64,000 bases of DNA from Lysobacter sp. (GTDB lineage: Bacteria; Pseudomonadota; Gammaproteobacteria; Xanthomonadales; Xanthomonadaceae): positions 3,120,001 to 3,184,000 of the forward strand of contig JABFRN010000001.1 of NCBI GenBank assembly GCA_013141175.1. The letters run 5' to 3'. Position 1 is the stretch's first letter. Each line of letters begins with the position of its first letter. Positions 7,934-17,235 of this stretch are shown one piece after another. The position numbers were made by a program, and so were the translations under genes. Under the pieces are notes generated by a model. That model made no database searches and was not told the DNA's origin. It worked only from the letters and a program-made list of their open reading frames with translations.

Positions 7934-9340
7934 ATGACGAATACATCGAACGCAATGAACGATTCCAACGCTTCCATCCTTCCCACCGTCGCCGCCCACA
8001 TCTATCCGCGCGGCGGTCTCGACATCCTGTCCCGCGACGAGGTCGCGCGCCTGCGCGACGCCTCGGCCGGCGGCATGCACGATCTGCTGCGCCGTTGCGC
8101 CTTGGCGGTGTTGACCAGCGGCAGCGCATCCGACGACCCGCGCGCGGCAGCCGAGCTTTATCCCGATTTCGATATCCAGGTGCTGCAGCAGGATCGCGGC
8201 GTACGCATCGATCTGGTCAATGCGCCCGCGATGGCCTTCGTCGATGGCGAGATCATCCGCGGCGTCGCGGAGCTGCTGTTCGCGGTGGTCCGCGATCTGG
8301 CCTACACCGCGATCGAGCTGCGCGAAAACACCGGCAGCCGCGATCTTGCGACCTCCGAAGGCATCACCGACGCGGTATTCGGACTGCTGCGCAACGCGCG
8401 CATCCTGCATCCGATCGATCCGAACCTGGTGGTCTGCTGGGGTGGGCATTCGATCAACCGCGACGAATACCTGTACACCAAGCAGGTCGGCTACGAATTG
8501 GGTCTGCGCGGACTCGATATCTGCACCGGTTGCGGCCCGGGCGCGATGAAAGGTCCGATGAAGGGCGCGACGATCGCGCATGCCAAGCAGCGTCATCGCC
8601 GCATGCGTTACATCGGCATCACCGAGCCGGGCATCATCGCCGCCGAGTCGCCGAATCCGATCGTGAATCACCTGGTGATCATGCCGGACATCGAAAAGCG
8701 CCTCGAAGCGTTCGTGCGCATGGGGCACGGCATCATCGTGTTTCCGGGCGGCGTCGGTACGGCCGAGGAAATCCTGTATCTGCTCGGCATCCTGTTGCGC
8801 GAGGAGAATGCATCGCTGCCGTTCCCGCTGATCCTGACCGGCCCGGCCGCGTCGGCGCCGTATTTCGAGCAGATCGACAAGTTCCTGCGGCTGACGCTGG
8901 GCGAAGTCGCGACTTCGCGCTACGAAATCATCGTCAACGATCCGGAGAAAGTGTCCAAGCGCATGGCGACCGGCATCCGCAAAGTGCGCGAATACCGCAT
9001 CGCCGAGAAGGATTCGTTCTTCTTCAACTGGTCGCTGGAAATTCCGCTGGCGTTCCAGCAGCCCTTCATTCCGACCCACGAGGCGATGGCGGCGCTGGAT
9101 CTGCATCACGGCCGCAAGCCGCACGAACTCGCGGCCGATCTGCGCCGCGCGTTCTCGGGCATCGTCGCAGGCAACGTGAAGGAAGACGGTCTGCGCCGCA
9201 TCGAAGAGTACGGGCCGTTCAAGATCCACGGCGATACCGACATGATGCAGTCGCTGGATGCGCTGCTGCGCGCGTTCGTCGAACAGCGCCGGATGAAGAT
9301 CTCCGGCTCGTATCGCCCGTGTTACGAAGTCATTGCGTGA
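7934..9340 (+). CDS. ppnN: Pyrimidine/purine nucleotide 5'-monophosphate nucleosidase, PpnN (YgdH) type
   Basis: PpnN hydrolyses nucleoside 5'-monophosphates to base and ribose 5-phosphate for salvage, and in E. coli it is stimulated by (p)ppGpp. The 468-residue protein has the LOG/lysine-decarboxylase-like core, with CTGCGPGAMKGPMKGA and the FPGGVGTAEEILYLLG motif. It also has the long N- and C-terminal extensions (NPIVNHLVIMPDIEKRLEAF, HGDTDMMQSLDALLRAF) typical of PpnN and absent from short LOG proteins. The ATG at 7934 is taken because the N-terminal DILSRDEVARLRD region is conserved; an alternative Met lies seven codons later. It is convergent with the sensor kinase gene. Confidence 0.92.
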   Translation: MTNTSNAMNDSNASILPTVAAHIYPRGGLDILSRDEVARLRDASAGGMHDLLRRCALAVLTSGSASDDPRAAAELYPDFDIQVLQQDRGVRIDLVNAPAMAFVDGEIIRGVAELLFAVVRDLAYTAIELRENTGSRDLATSEGITDAVFGLLRNARILHPIDPNLVVCWGGHSINRDEYLYTKQVGYELGLRGLDICTGCGPGAMKGPMKGATIAHAKQRHRRMRYIGITEPGIIAAESPNPIVNHLVIMPDIEKRLEAFVRMGHGIIVFPGGVGTAEEILYLLGILLREENASLPFPLILTGPAASAPYFEQIDKFLRLTLGEVATSRYEIIVNDPEKVSKRMATGIRKVREYRIAEKDSFFFNWSLEIPLAFQQPFIPTHEAMAALDLHHGRKPHELAADLRRAFSGIVAGNVKEDGLRRIEEYGPFKIHGDTDMMQSLDALLRAFVEQRRMKISGSYRPCYEVIA

Positions 9341-9358
9341 TGCGGATGTCGGCGGGCG

Positions 9359-10417
9359 TCAAACGCCCGCCGGCAATGTCACCGTCACGATGAAGCGGTC
9401 ATCGTCGGCGCGGGCGACGACGCTGCCCCGGCCCTCGGTGTAGGCTTCGATCTGCGCCAGCGATGCCGGCAAGCCGACGTTGTGACCGGTCGATGCGCGC
9501 GCAGGTTCCGACGGCATGGGGTTCGAGATCACGATGACCACGCCCTTGTCGTCGCTGTCGATGCGGATCTCGATTTCGCCGCCTCCGGCGATGCGTTCGA
9601 TGCCGTGTTTGATCGCGTTCTCGACCAGCGGCTGCAGCGACAGCGCGGGCACCAGGGTGTTCGGCATCGGTTCGGGACGCGTCCAGCGCACGCGCAGGCG
9701 TTCGCGGAAGCGCAGCGATTCGATTTCGAGATAGCGCTCGATCAGTGCGATCTCCTCGCTCAGCGGGATCTCGCGCGGACCGCCGAGCGCGGCGCGGAAC
9801 AGGTCGGCGAGATCCAGCAGCAGATGTTCGGCTTCATCAGGACGGTGGTGCACCAGCGCCGCGCCGGTATTGAGCGTATTGAACAGGAAATGCGGACGTA
9901 CCCGCGCCTGCAGCGCGGCGAGTTCCGCCTGCTTCGCGCGCACCGCGAGTTGGCGTACGCGCCAATGGTTCTGGAATGCGGCAAGCGCCAGCCAGCCGAC
10001 CACCAGCACGATTCCGGTGACGCGCAGGAACACATCGATGCGTTCGGAGGCGGGCGTTCGCCAGAGTTCGCCCAACAGCAGATCGCTGACCCCCAGCACC
10101 GACCAGCTGCTGAGAAGAAGCAGGGCGAGGGCCAGATAGGCGACAAGCTGTGGTTTCACGTCGCGCAGGCGCTCGCGCAACAGATACAGGCCGCCCAACG
10201 TCAGCAGCGCCACCCACTGCACCACCAGCGACAGCAGCCCGAAGCGGATCCAACGCCCGAGCGGGGCATCTCCCGCAAGCGTCAGCACCGCAGCCAGGCC
10301 TTCCGCCGCGAGTACGACCCAGATCACCACCCGTCCTTGCCACAGGCTGTCGAGTGGCGCACCGGTCCTGGCGGCGGGGACGGTGGTCGCGGGCGGGGTG
10401 CTGGAAGGGATCGGCAT
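9359..10417 (-). CDS. Membrane sensor histidine kinase, LytS/AlgZ type
   Basis: This 352-residue protein has four to five hydrophobic helices in residues of about 25-165, then a His_kinase (LytS/YehU) module. The phosphoacceptor motif is LQARVRPHFLFNTLN, followed by LSEEIALIERYLEIESLRF and an ATP-binding LQPLVENAIKHGI with a C-terminal GLPASLAQIEA. Architecture and length resemble AlgZ/FimS, which in Pseudomonas signals through the LytTR regulator AlgR to type IV pilus and exopolysaccharide genes. No LytTR gene is beside it here. The next gene on the right, divergent, begins the minor-pilin operon, an arrangement suggestive of pilus control but not proof. Confidence 0.88.
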   Translation of the reverse strand: MPIPSSTPPATTVPAARTGAPLDSLWQGRVVIWVVLAAEGLAAVLTLAGDAPLGRWIRFGLLSLVVQWVALLTLGGLYLLRERLRDVKPQLVAYLALALLLLSSWSVLGVSDLLLGELWRTPASERIDVFLRVTGIVLVVGWLALAAFQNHWRVRQLAVRAKQAELAALQARVRPHFLFNTLNTGAALVHHRPDEAEHLLLDLADLFRAALGGPREIPLSEEIALIERYLEIESLRFRERLRVRWTRPEPMPNTLVPALSLQPLVENAIKHGIERIAGGGEIEIRIDSDDKGVVIVISNPMPSEPARASTGHNVGLPASLAQIEAYTEGRGSVVARADDDRFIVTVTLPAGV

Positions 10418-10553
10418 CGCACCATGATGCCTCGGGCACGTCCGAACGGGCAGGGGGACCGCTCATGCCGCCGTGCCCGCCGCCCATCGGCCATCGGTTG
10501 GTGCCCTCGGAGACGCAGCCCTATGCTGCCCCTCATTGATCCATGGAGGCGAA

Positions 10554-11159
10554 ATGCGACTTTCCCGCCGAAGCAGTTCCCCGCCCAAAAGCGCGCATGC
10601 GCGCGTCGCGCGCGGATTCACACTGGTCGAGCTGGCCATTACCGTCGTGGTCCTGTCCGTATTGATGGCCATGGCGGCACCGCTCTTCACCGGGATGTCG
10701 AACGGCAATCGCCTGACATCCAATGCCAACGAAATCGTCGCGGCCATGCAGATCGCCCGATCGGAAGCGGTCCGCCGCAATGCCCCCACCTTCTTCTGCC
10801 AGAGCACCAACGGCACCACGTGCAGCAACGTGTCGCCCTGGCAGGGCTGGCTGGTCTATGCCGATGCCGATCGCGACAGCGTCGCCGATCCCGACGAAAT
10901 CGTGAGGGCCGGGGTCATCGAAGCGCCGATGGAGATCAGATCCAGCGCCAACATCGTCAACAGCGAGATGGTCTTCCGTGCCGATGGGCTGGCCTACACC
11001 ACAGGCAACAACCTGCTGGAAGCGAACATGCGTGTTTGCTTGCCGGTCACCGACCCGGAGCTCAACGTCCGCGATGTCAATATCGCCATCGGCGGACGCA
11101 TCACCGTCAGGCCTCCAATCGATGAGTCAGGGGCTTGCCCGAATCCGGCGGATAACTAA
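10554..11159 (+). CDS. fimT: GspH/FimT-family minor pseudopilin
   Basis: First gene of the minor-pilin operon, 201 residues. The ATG at 10554 follows GGAGG by 4 bases and gives a basic leader ending in ARG|FTLVELAITVVVLS, a class III prepilin signal with the conserved Glu at +5. An upstream in-frame ATG at 10473 would lengthen the leader implausibly. A globular domain follows, with Cys pairs and the DADRDSVADPDE stretch. Minor pilins FimT/FimU, PilV, PilW, PilX and PilE form the priming complex at the pilus tip with PilY1; FimT homologues in some species also bind DNA in natural transformation. The next ATG follows its stop codon immediately. Confidence 0.9.
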   Translation: MRLSRRSSSPPKSAHARVARGFTLVELAITVVVLSVLMAMAAPLFTGMSNGNRLTSNANEIVAAMQIARSEAVRRNAPTFFCQSTNGTTCSNVSPWQGWLVYADADRDSVADPDEIVRAGVIEAPMEIRSSANIVNSEMVFRADGLAYTTGNNLLEANMRVCLPVTDPELNVRDVNIAIGGRITVRPPIDESGACPNPADN

Positions 11160-11636
11160 ATGTCAGCTCACTCTTCCTCCCATCCTCCTCTCCGTAGACG
11201 GGCACCCGGGTCGGCCGCTGCCGTTCGCGGTGTGGGCCTGATCGAAGTGCTGGTGGCGGTGCTGGTGCTTGCGATCGGCCTGCTCGGCGTCGCGGCCATG
11301 CAGGCGACCGCACTGCGCAACAGCCAGAGCTCGCTCGAGCGCAGCCAGGGCGTGATGCACGTCTACACCATTCTCGATGCGATGCGGGCGAATCCAAACG
11401 CGGCGCGCGCAGGCGCCTACAACATGGGCATGACCTGCGCGGTTCCCGGTGCGGGCAATCTGGTCGCCAACGACAAGCGCGCGTGGATCGATATCCTCCA
11501 GCAGAACCTCGGTGCGACCGCCTGCGGCCAGGTCGCCTGCGATGGCGGGCTGTGCACGATCTCCGTGCGCTGGGACGATTCCCGCGGCACGTCTGGCTCC
11601 GCCACGCAGACCTTCAGCACGACGACACGCATATGA
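11160..11636 (+). CDS. pilV: Type IV pilus minor pilin PilV
   Basis: This 158-residue protein has a prepilin signal ending VRG|VGLIEVLVAVLVLAIGLLG, with Glu at +5, and the AMQATALRNSQSSLERSQ helix typical of PilV. The C-terminal half carries paired cysteines (ACGQVACDGGLCTISVRW). It starts directly after the fimT stop and ends overlapping pilW by four bases (ATGA). It acts in the inner-membrane/tip assembly of type IV pili. Confidence 0.92.
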   Translation: MSAHSSSHPPLRRRAPGSAAAVRGVGLIEVLVAVLVLAIGLLGVAAMQATALRNSQSSLERSQGVMHVYTILDAMRANPNAARAGAYNMGMTCAVPGAGNLVANDKRAWIDILQQNLGATACGQVACDGGLCTISVRWDDSRGTSGSATQTFSTTTRI

Positions 11637-12697
11637 CCCAGAACATGATGTCCCTGCGGCGACATGCCGCTCAAGGTCGGGCTGCAGCGCGTTCCGCCGT
11701 TCGCGGCCTCACGCTGGTCGAATTGATGATCGCGATGATGCTCGGACTGCTGGTGGTCGGCAGCGCCAGTGCGATCTTCATCTCCAATCGCGCGACCTAC
11801 CGCGCGACCGAAGGTCTGGGGCGCGTGCAGGAGAACGGACGCATGGCGTTCGAGCTCATGGCCCGCGATCTGCGCGAAGCGGGCGGCAATCCCTGCGGCA
11901 ATGCCGATCGCAAGGAACCGCTGAAGATCGTCAATGTGCTCAACAACCCGGCGGCGCAGTGGTGGACCAACTGGAACAACGGGATCCGCGGCTATGAAGC
12001 GGCGATTCCGGGCGGCAATCCTCCCGGCCGCGTGGTCGGGGCCGATGCCATCGATCTGATGTCGGCGGACAGTTCGAGCGCTGCCACCATTGTCGACCAC
12101 AACATCGCCGGAACGGAGTTCGAGCTGAATACGGCGGACCATGGATTCAAGGATTCCGACCTCGCCATCGTATGCGATTGGCGCCAGGCTTCCCTGTTCC
12201 AGGTGACCAGTGTCGCCGGTGCCAATATCCGGCACAGCAACGCGGGCGCGGCTCCGGGGAATTGCACCAAAGGCCTGGGTTACGCAAACCCTGCGTTATG
12301 TACCCCCGGTGGCAGGACCAAGCAATACGGGCCGAACCCGGCGGACAACATGGCCAGCGCCACGGTCGTGCGCATGCAGCCGGTGCGCTGGTACGTGGGC
12401 ACGGCGCCGAATGGCGGGCGTTCGCTCTTCCGCAGCGCGGTCGTCAACAACGGCGGTGCCTTGGCCGTTCGCGAACAGGAAATCGCCGAAGGCGTCAACG
12501 ACCTTGAAATCCAGTATCTGCTCGAAGGTGCCGCGAACTATGTCGACGCCACGCTGATCCCCGCCGATCGCTGGAACGATGTGAATGCCGTGCGCGTAAC
12601 GCTCGACATGCTCAGCGCCGACGGCGCCGGTGTCGGCGGCGCGCAGTTGCAGCGTCGCATCGCGCATACCGTCACTCTCCGGAATCGCATGGAATGA
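11633..12697 (+). CDS. pilW: Type IV pilus minor pilin PilW
   Basis: This 354-residue protein has the prepilin motif VRG|LTLVELMIAMMLGLLVVG followed by the PilW hallmark RVQENGRMAFELMARDLREAGG. The ATG at 11633 overlaps the pilV stop; a longer upstream extension in this frame lies within pilV. PilW is a large minor pilin of the tip complex with PilX and PilY1. Its stop overlaps the pilX start (ATGA), so the operon is translationally coupled throughout. Confidence 0.92.
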   Translation: MTQNMMSLRRHAAQGRAAARSAVRGLTLVELMIAMMLGLLVVGSASAIFISNRATYRATEGLGRVQENGRMAFELMARDLREAGGNPCGNADRKEPLKIVNVLNNPAAQWWTNWNNGIRGYEAAIPGGNPPGRVVGADAIDLMSADSSSAATIVDHNIAGTEFELNTADHGFKDSDLAIVCDWRQASLFQVTSVAGANIRHSNAGAAPGNCTKGLGYANPALCTPGGRTKQYGPNPADNMASATVVRMQPVRWYVGTAPNGGRSLFRSAVVNNGGALAVREQEIAEGVNDLEIQYLLEGAANYVDATLIPADRWNDVNAVRVTLDMLSADGAGVGGAQLQRRIAHTVTLRNRME

Positions 12698-13224
12698 ATA
12701 CCTATCCACGCCATCGCATCGCATCGAATCGACGCCAACACGGCGCCACACTGGTGGTGGTGCTCATCCTCCTGCTGTTGATGACGCTGCTGGGGCTCGC
12801 CAGCCTGCGCAGCACGATCCTCGAAGAGCGGATGACCTCCAACCTTCTCGATCGAAGCCTGGGCTTCCAGGTGGCGGAGGCCGGGCTTCGCGAGGCCGAA
12901 GCGACGCTGACGCCGAATCCGGCGAATTTCCCCGCCGCTGGCTGCAATGCCCAGGGGCTGTGCTCGCGTCCCGACCCGAGCGATCTCGAGCGTTGGCTCG
13001 ATCCGGGCTTCAACGCATGGCGCGTGGGCACGGTCGCCGACGCCAGCACCGACGCGCCCCAGTACATCGTCGAAGAGATGGGCGAAGGCCCGAACTGGCG
13101 CGACTGCGACAAGCTCTCGCCGATCCATCCCCTGTGCCTGACGCCGCGCTATCGCGTCACCGTGCGCAGCCAGCAGGACGGGCGCGCGTCCGTCCTGCTG
13201 CAAACCATTTACGCCGGCAAATAA
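12694..13224 (+). CDS. pilX: Type IV pilus assembly protein PilX
   Basis: This 176-residue protein has a short basic N-terminus, then HGATLVVVLILLLLMTLLGLA. The usual FTLVE sequence is replaced by ATLVV, as in other PilX proteins, which lack the +5 Glu. The downstream helix MTSNLLDRSLGFQVAEAGLREAE matches the PilX N-terminal domain. It contains several cysteines likely to form disulfides. It partners PilW in anchoring PilY1 at the pilus tip. Confidence 0.9.
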   Translation: MNTYPRHRIASNRRQHGATLVVVLILLLLMTLLGLASLRSTILEERMTSNLLDRSLGFQVAEAGLREAEATLTPNPANFPAAGCNAQGLCSRPDPSDLERWLDPGFNAWRVGTVADASTDAPQYIVEEMGEGPNWRDCDKLSPIHPLCLTPRYRVTVRSQQDGRASVLLQTIYAGK

Positions 13225-13236
13225 ACCGAGGCACCC

Positions 13237-16200
13237 GTGAACACTACTTCCCGTAACGTCGTCACCGCCCGTCCCTCGCGCATGTCGCGTCTGGCGCCCG
13301 TGCTGGCCTGCATCGTCACCGTGCTGGGCCTGCCCGTGCACGCGGCGGTCTCGCTGCCGGAAACGCCGATGCAGACCAACAACGGCGTGCCACCGAACAT
13401 CTGGTTCATCCTCGACGATTCGGGTTCGATGGCGTGGGACTTCATGCCGGGTCCGTTCAATTCGGCCGGTGTGCCCGCAACCGCGCCGAACGCGATCCAG
13501 TTGCAGGCCTATACGCGCAACACGCTGTACTACAACCCCAACACCACGTATCGGGGCTGGCAGCGCGCCGACGGCACCTTCATGAACGACACGCCGTATA
13601 CGGCGGTCTTCACCAGCACTACGTTGGCGAGCGGCGGCGTCACCAACTTGAGTGGTTCGACGCAGACGTTTTATGTGCCGACCGCGACCAATACCGATCT
13701 GGCGGACTCGCGCCAGTACACGCGCTATCAGCTCCGCTCCGATGGCACCGCGACTGCTTGCAATTGGCAGTTCGTGTTGCCGGTGGGCTACAACAGTTGC
13801 AACAACGTCGCGTCTTTCACCTGGGGCAGCGTGACCCGCAGTCTGGCCCAGGAAAAGGCCAATTTCGCCAACTGGTATTCGTATCACCGGACCCGGACCA
13901 AGGTCGCCAAGGCCGGCGCCAGCTATGCGTTCAACGATCCGAGCGTGTTCAACGACGACAGCGATTACCGCGTCGGCTTCACCACGATCTGGCAGATCAA
14001 CGAATTCCGTATCCCGGTGGCCAACAACAACGGTTTGTTCAAGGGCAACAACCCCGGCGAAAACCGCCGCGTCTGGTTCGACCGCCTGTTCGCTGCGGGC
14101 GCCAACAACAGTACGCCGCTGATTCCGGCGCTGTCCCGCGCGGGCGCGTATTTCTCGGAAACCGGGGCCACGGGTCCCTGGGGCCCACAGGCGACCGCAG
14201 CCCAGTTCGAGTGCCGTCAGAACTTCACGATCCTGACCACCGACGGTTACTGGAACAACGGCACCACCGCCATCGGCAATACCGACAATACCAACGGTGC
14301 GGCGATCACGAGACCGGACGGTCCGCCCTATACCTATGTCGCAGCGCGGCCGTTCCAGGACAGCTGGAGCAATACGCTGGCGGACGTCGCGATGCATTTC
14401 TGGAAGCGCGATCTGCGCGCGGATCTCATCAATACCGTGCCGGCATCCGCATCGAATCCAGCGTTCTGGCAGCACATGGTCACCTTCGGTATCTCGATCG
14501 GTCTCAAGGGCACGCTCGACCCGAAGGTCGACATTCCGGCGCTGACCAGTGGCGCCAAAGTGTGGCCGAACCCGATGGACGCCGAGGACCAGGAGCGCAT
14601 CGACGACCTGTTCCACGCATCGGTGAACGGTCATGGCGCGTTCGTGGCGGCCGGCAATCCGGATGAATTCGCCGATGGTCTCGGCAGCGCGCTGCGCGCG
14701 ATCGCGGCACGCCGCGGCTCGGGTTCCAACGCGACCGTGACCGGCACGTCGACCTCCGCCGGCACCAAGGTGTTCCAGGCGAAGTTCTTCTCGTCGAAGT
14801 GGTACGGCGAAGTGCAGGCCTATCCGGTTTCGGCTTCGGGCGTGGATATCGCCAATCCGATCTGGACCGCCAGTGTCCCGGTGCTCGCTGCACGCAGCAT
14901 CTACACCCACAACGGCACGGCCGGCACCACCTTCCCCACGGCCGCGCAGAACCTTGCGCTGACGCCAGTGGTTGCGAATTACATCCGTGGCGACCGCACC
15001 CAGGAACCGCAGTTCAACGCGGCCGGTCTGCTGCGCGATCGCAATACGCTGCTCGGCGATATCGTCAACAGTTCGCCGACCTACGTGAAGACTTCCACCA
15101 CCGTCGAAACGGTCTATGTCGGCGCGAACGACGGCATGCTGCATGCGTTCAATGCGACCGATGGCATCGAACGCTTCGCTTATGTTCCCCGTGGCCTCGA
15201 TCTGGCGAAACTCAAGGCGTTCAGTGCGCCCGACTACAGCCATCATTTCTTCGTCGACGGTCCGATCGTCACGTCGACCAGCCGCGACCTTTCGAACCGT
15301 ACCGTGCTGGTCGGCAGTCTCGGCCGTGGCGGTCGAGGCCTGTACGCGCTCGACGTGACCGATCCCACCATCTTCGGCCCCGCCAAAGTGCTGTGGGACA
15401 AGGACAGCAGCTTCGATGGCGATATGGGTCAGGTCCTGAGCCGGCCGATCATCGCCAAACTCAACGATGGCAGCACCGGCCTGATCGTCGCCAACGGCCT
15501 CAACAGCTCCAGCGAGCGCGCCGTGCTGTTCGTGCTGGATCTGGTCACCGGCGCCAAGATCGCCGAGATCGACACCGGCGTCGGCTCGCCCGCCACCTCC
15601 AATGGCCTTGCGGCGCCGCGCGGCTGGGACGACGATGGCAACGGCACGGTCGACATCGTGTACGCAGGCGATCTGCGCGGCAATCTCTGGAAATTCGACC
15701 TGTCCGACAGCAATCCCTCGCAATGGGATGTCGCCGACAACAGGCCGCTGTACGCTCCCATCGCGGCAGGCACGCAACCGGTCACCGGCGGCGTCACCAT
15801 CGCCGTCGATCCCGCGACCGACAAGCGCTGGGTCTTCTTCGGCACCGGTCGCCTGCTGAGCACCGGCGACATCACCGATACGTCCCGTCAGACCTGGTAC
15901 GGCGTGATCGACGAAGTGGGCGCTTCCTCTTCGGTGACCCGCACCAGCATGACCGCGCGCAACATCGCGCTCTTCGACGCCGGGACCAAGAATCGCGCGT
16001 TCGAGCCGAACAGCCCGCTTCCCAATGGGAGCAAGGGTTGGTACATCGACCTCGATTTGCCGCCGGGCAATACGCTGGAAGGCGAGCGCATGGTCGGCGA
16101 CCAGCAGGTGGTGAAGAACGCATTGATCGCGGGCAGCATCATTCCGAGCACCAGCAACCCGTGTCTGCCCGGTCGCGGTTACATCAATGCGATCGACGCG

Positions 16201-16449
16201 TTCACCGGCACCAGCCTGTTGACGGGTTTGTTCGACGCCAATCGCGACGGCGAATTCGGCAACGATACGATGGGCGCAGGCAATACCGCCGTCGGCTCGA
16301 TCGACCTTGGCGTCGGCATGGTGACCGACCCCGCATTGCTCGACCGACTGCTGGTCGCCGGCGGTTCGTTGGCGACGCTCGCATCCACACCGCTGGATCC
16401 GGCCCTGTACGGTGGCCGTATCTCGTGGCGCGAAATCATCCGGAGATGA
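13237..16449 (+). CDS. pilY1: Type IV pilus tip adhesin/assembly protein PilY1
   Basis: This 1,070-residue exported protein starts at a GTG 12 bases after pilX. A signal peptide (VLACIVTVLGLPVHA) is followed by a vWA-like region whose metal site is visible as DDSGSM (FILDDSGSM). The C-terminal half is the PilY1 beta-propeller (VYVGANDGMLHAFNATDG, GGRGLYALDVTDP) with calcium-loop-like segments DDDGNGTVDIVYAGD and DANRDGEFGND. The end, GGRISWREI, is typical of the family. PilY1 primes pilus assembly, controls retraction and mediates adhesion or surface sensing. Its stop overlaps the pilE start. Confidence 0.94.
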   Translation: MNTTSRNVVTARPSRMSRLAPVLACIVTVLGLPVHAAVSLPETPMQTNNGVPPNIWFILDDSGSMAWDFMPGPFNSAGVPATAPNAIQLQAYTRNTLYYNPNTTYRGWQRADGTFMNDTPYTAVFTSTTLASGGVTNLSGSTQTFYVPTATNTDLADSRQYTRYQLRSDGTATACNWQFVLPVGYNSCNNVASFTWGSVTRSLAQEKANFANWYSYHRTRTKVAKAGASYAFNDPSVFNDDSDYRVGFTTIWQINEFRIPVANNNGLFKGNNPGENRRVWFDRLFAAGANNSTPLIPALSRAGAYFSETGATGPWGPQATAAQFECRQNFTILTTDGYWNNGTTAIGNTDNTNGAAITRPDGPPYTYVAARPFQDSWSNTLADVAMHFWKRDLRADLINTVPASASNPAFWQHMVTFGISIGLKGTLDPKVDIPALTSGAKVWPNPMDAEDQERIDDLFHASVNGHGAFVAAGNPDEFADGLGSALRAIAARRGSGSNATVTGTSTSAGTKVFQAKFFSSKWYGEVQAYPVSASGVDIANPIWTASVPVLAARSIYTHNGTAGTTFPTAAQNLALTPVVANYIRGDRTQEPQFNAAGLLRDRNTLLGDIVNSSPTYVKTSTTVETVYVGANDGMLHAFNATDGIERFAYVPRGLDLAKLKAFSAPDYSHHFFVDGPIVTSTSRDLSNRTVLVGSLGRGGRGLYALDVTDPTIFGPAKVLWDKDSSFDGDMGQVLSRPIIAKLNDGSTGLIVANGLNSSSERAVLFVLDLVTGAKIAEIDTGVGSPATSNGLAAPRGWDDDGNGTVDIVYAGDLRGNLWKFDLSDSNPSQWDVADNRPLYAPIAAGTQPVTGGVTIAVDPATDKRWVFFGTGRLLSTGDITDTSRQTWYGVIDEVGASSSVTRTSMTARNIALFDAGTKNRAFEPNSPLPNGSKGWYIDLDLPPGNTLEGERMVGDQQVVKNALIAGSIIPSTSNPCLPGRGYINAIDAFTGTSLLTGLFDANRDGEFGNDTMGAGNTAVGSIDLGVGMVTDPALLDRLLVAGGSLATLASTPLDPALYGGRISWREIIRR

Positions 16450-16922
16450 CGATGATCCACAGCCGTATCACCCGTCGCCGTTCGAGCCGCCCGGCATCCC
16501 GCCGCACGGCCGGTTTCACCCTGGTCGAGTTGATCATCGTCGTGTTGATCATCGCCGTGCTGGCGGCCATCGCCTATCCGGCGTACCAGGATTCGGTGGT
16601 CAAGACCCGTCGCGGTGCGGCGAAGTCCTGCCTGCTCGAATCCGAGCTGTTCATGCAGCGCTTCTACACCACCAATCTGCGCTACAACCTGACGTTGCCT
16701 CCGGCCAACGCGGCGGTGGTGCTGCCTGCCTGCACCGCAGGGACCGATGTGACCAACCACTACAACGTCGCGCTCACGGCGGTCGCCGCCAGAACGTACA
16801 CGCTGACGGCGACGCCACAAGGCCTGCAGGCTGCGAAGGACACCGATTGCGGCATCCTCAGCATCAACCAGCTGGGCGCGAAGACCAAGACAGGTACGGA
16901 GACGCTCGATTACTGCTGGTAA
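16446..16922 (+). CDS. pilE: Type IV minor pilin PilE
   Basis: This 158-residue protein has the prepilin site TAG|FTLVELIIVVLIIAVLAAIAYPAYQ, one of the most canonical N-termini in the window. It continues with DSVVKTRRGAAKSCL and a C-terminal Cys pair (DTDCGILS...DYCW) that would close the D-loop. It is the last gene of the minor-pilin operon in the usual Xanthomonadaceae order and overlaps pilY1 by four bases. It is the minor pilin PilE, not the major pilin PilA, judging by context. Confidence 0.92.
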   Translation: MTMIHSRITRRRSSRPASRRTAGFTLVELIIVVLIIAVLAAIAYPAYQDSVVKTRRGAAKSCLLESELFMQRFYTTNLRYNLTLPPANAAVVLPACTAGTDVTNHYNVALTAVAARTYTLTATPQGLQAAKDTDCGILSINQLGAKTKTGTETLDYCW

Positions 16923-16947
16923 TCACGACTGCTCGTGAGCATGCGTA

Positions 16948-16986
16948 AACGCAAAAGGCCCGTTCACTGAACGGGCCTTTTGCGTT
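16948..16986. terminator. Strong bidirectional terminator after pilE
   Basis: A 16-bp perfect stem (AACGCAAAAGGCCCGT with ACGGGCCTTTTGCGTT, 7-base loop) contains A and T tracts on its two sides and lies 25 bases past pilE. It closes the pilus operon and could also stop transcription from the right. Confidence 0.9.
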
Positions 16987-17035
16987 GGCTTGCAGGCTCG
17001 CGCGTCGTGCGGGACCCGACGAGCGTGCGGACATG

Positions 17036-17066
17036 AAAAAGCCCGCGACTCGCGTCGCAGGCTTTC
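17036..17066 (-). terminator. Terminator of tRNA-Asn
   Basis: A hairpin (AAAGCCC-GCGAC with GTCGC-A-GGCTTT, one mismatch) is followed on the minus strand by five T, directly behind the tRNA 3' end. Confidence 0.7.
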
Positions 17067-17072
17067 TGGATC

Positions 17073-17149
17073 TGGCGCCCGAAGTTGGACTCGAACCAAC
17101 GACCCCCTGATTAACAGTCAAGTGCTCTAACCGGCTGAGCTATTCGGGC
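17073..17149 (-). tRNA. tRNA-Asn (anticodon GTT)
   Basis: Read on the minus strand it starts GCCCGAATAGCTCAGC, has the anticodon loop CTGTTAA, a T-arm GGTTCGAGTCC and ends TTCGGGC-G-CCA. The 7-bp acceptor stem GCCCGAA/TTCGGGC pairs perfectly and CCA is encoded. Confidence 0.96.
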
Positions 17150-17235
17150 GGGGCTGCATATCCTAATGGCCCGGCCCGGTCCGATCAAGCACGGCGCGTT
17201 GCCGGCGCACACAAGCAGGACTCCCATCACAGCCG

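Noticed and set aside
4251-8129. Very long open frame on the minus strand opposite the TonB-dependent receptor
   Set aside because: Its translation is low-complexity Arg/Val/Ala/Gly-rich with no domain, and it mirrors a clear receptor gene. Long antisense frames are expected at this GC content.
12538-15777. About 1,080-codon minus-strand frame opposite pilW-pilX-pilY1
   Set aside because: Antisense shadow of well-supported pilus genes; no motif and no start signal.
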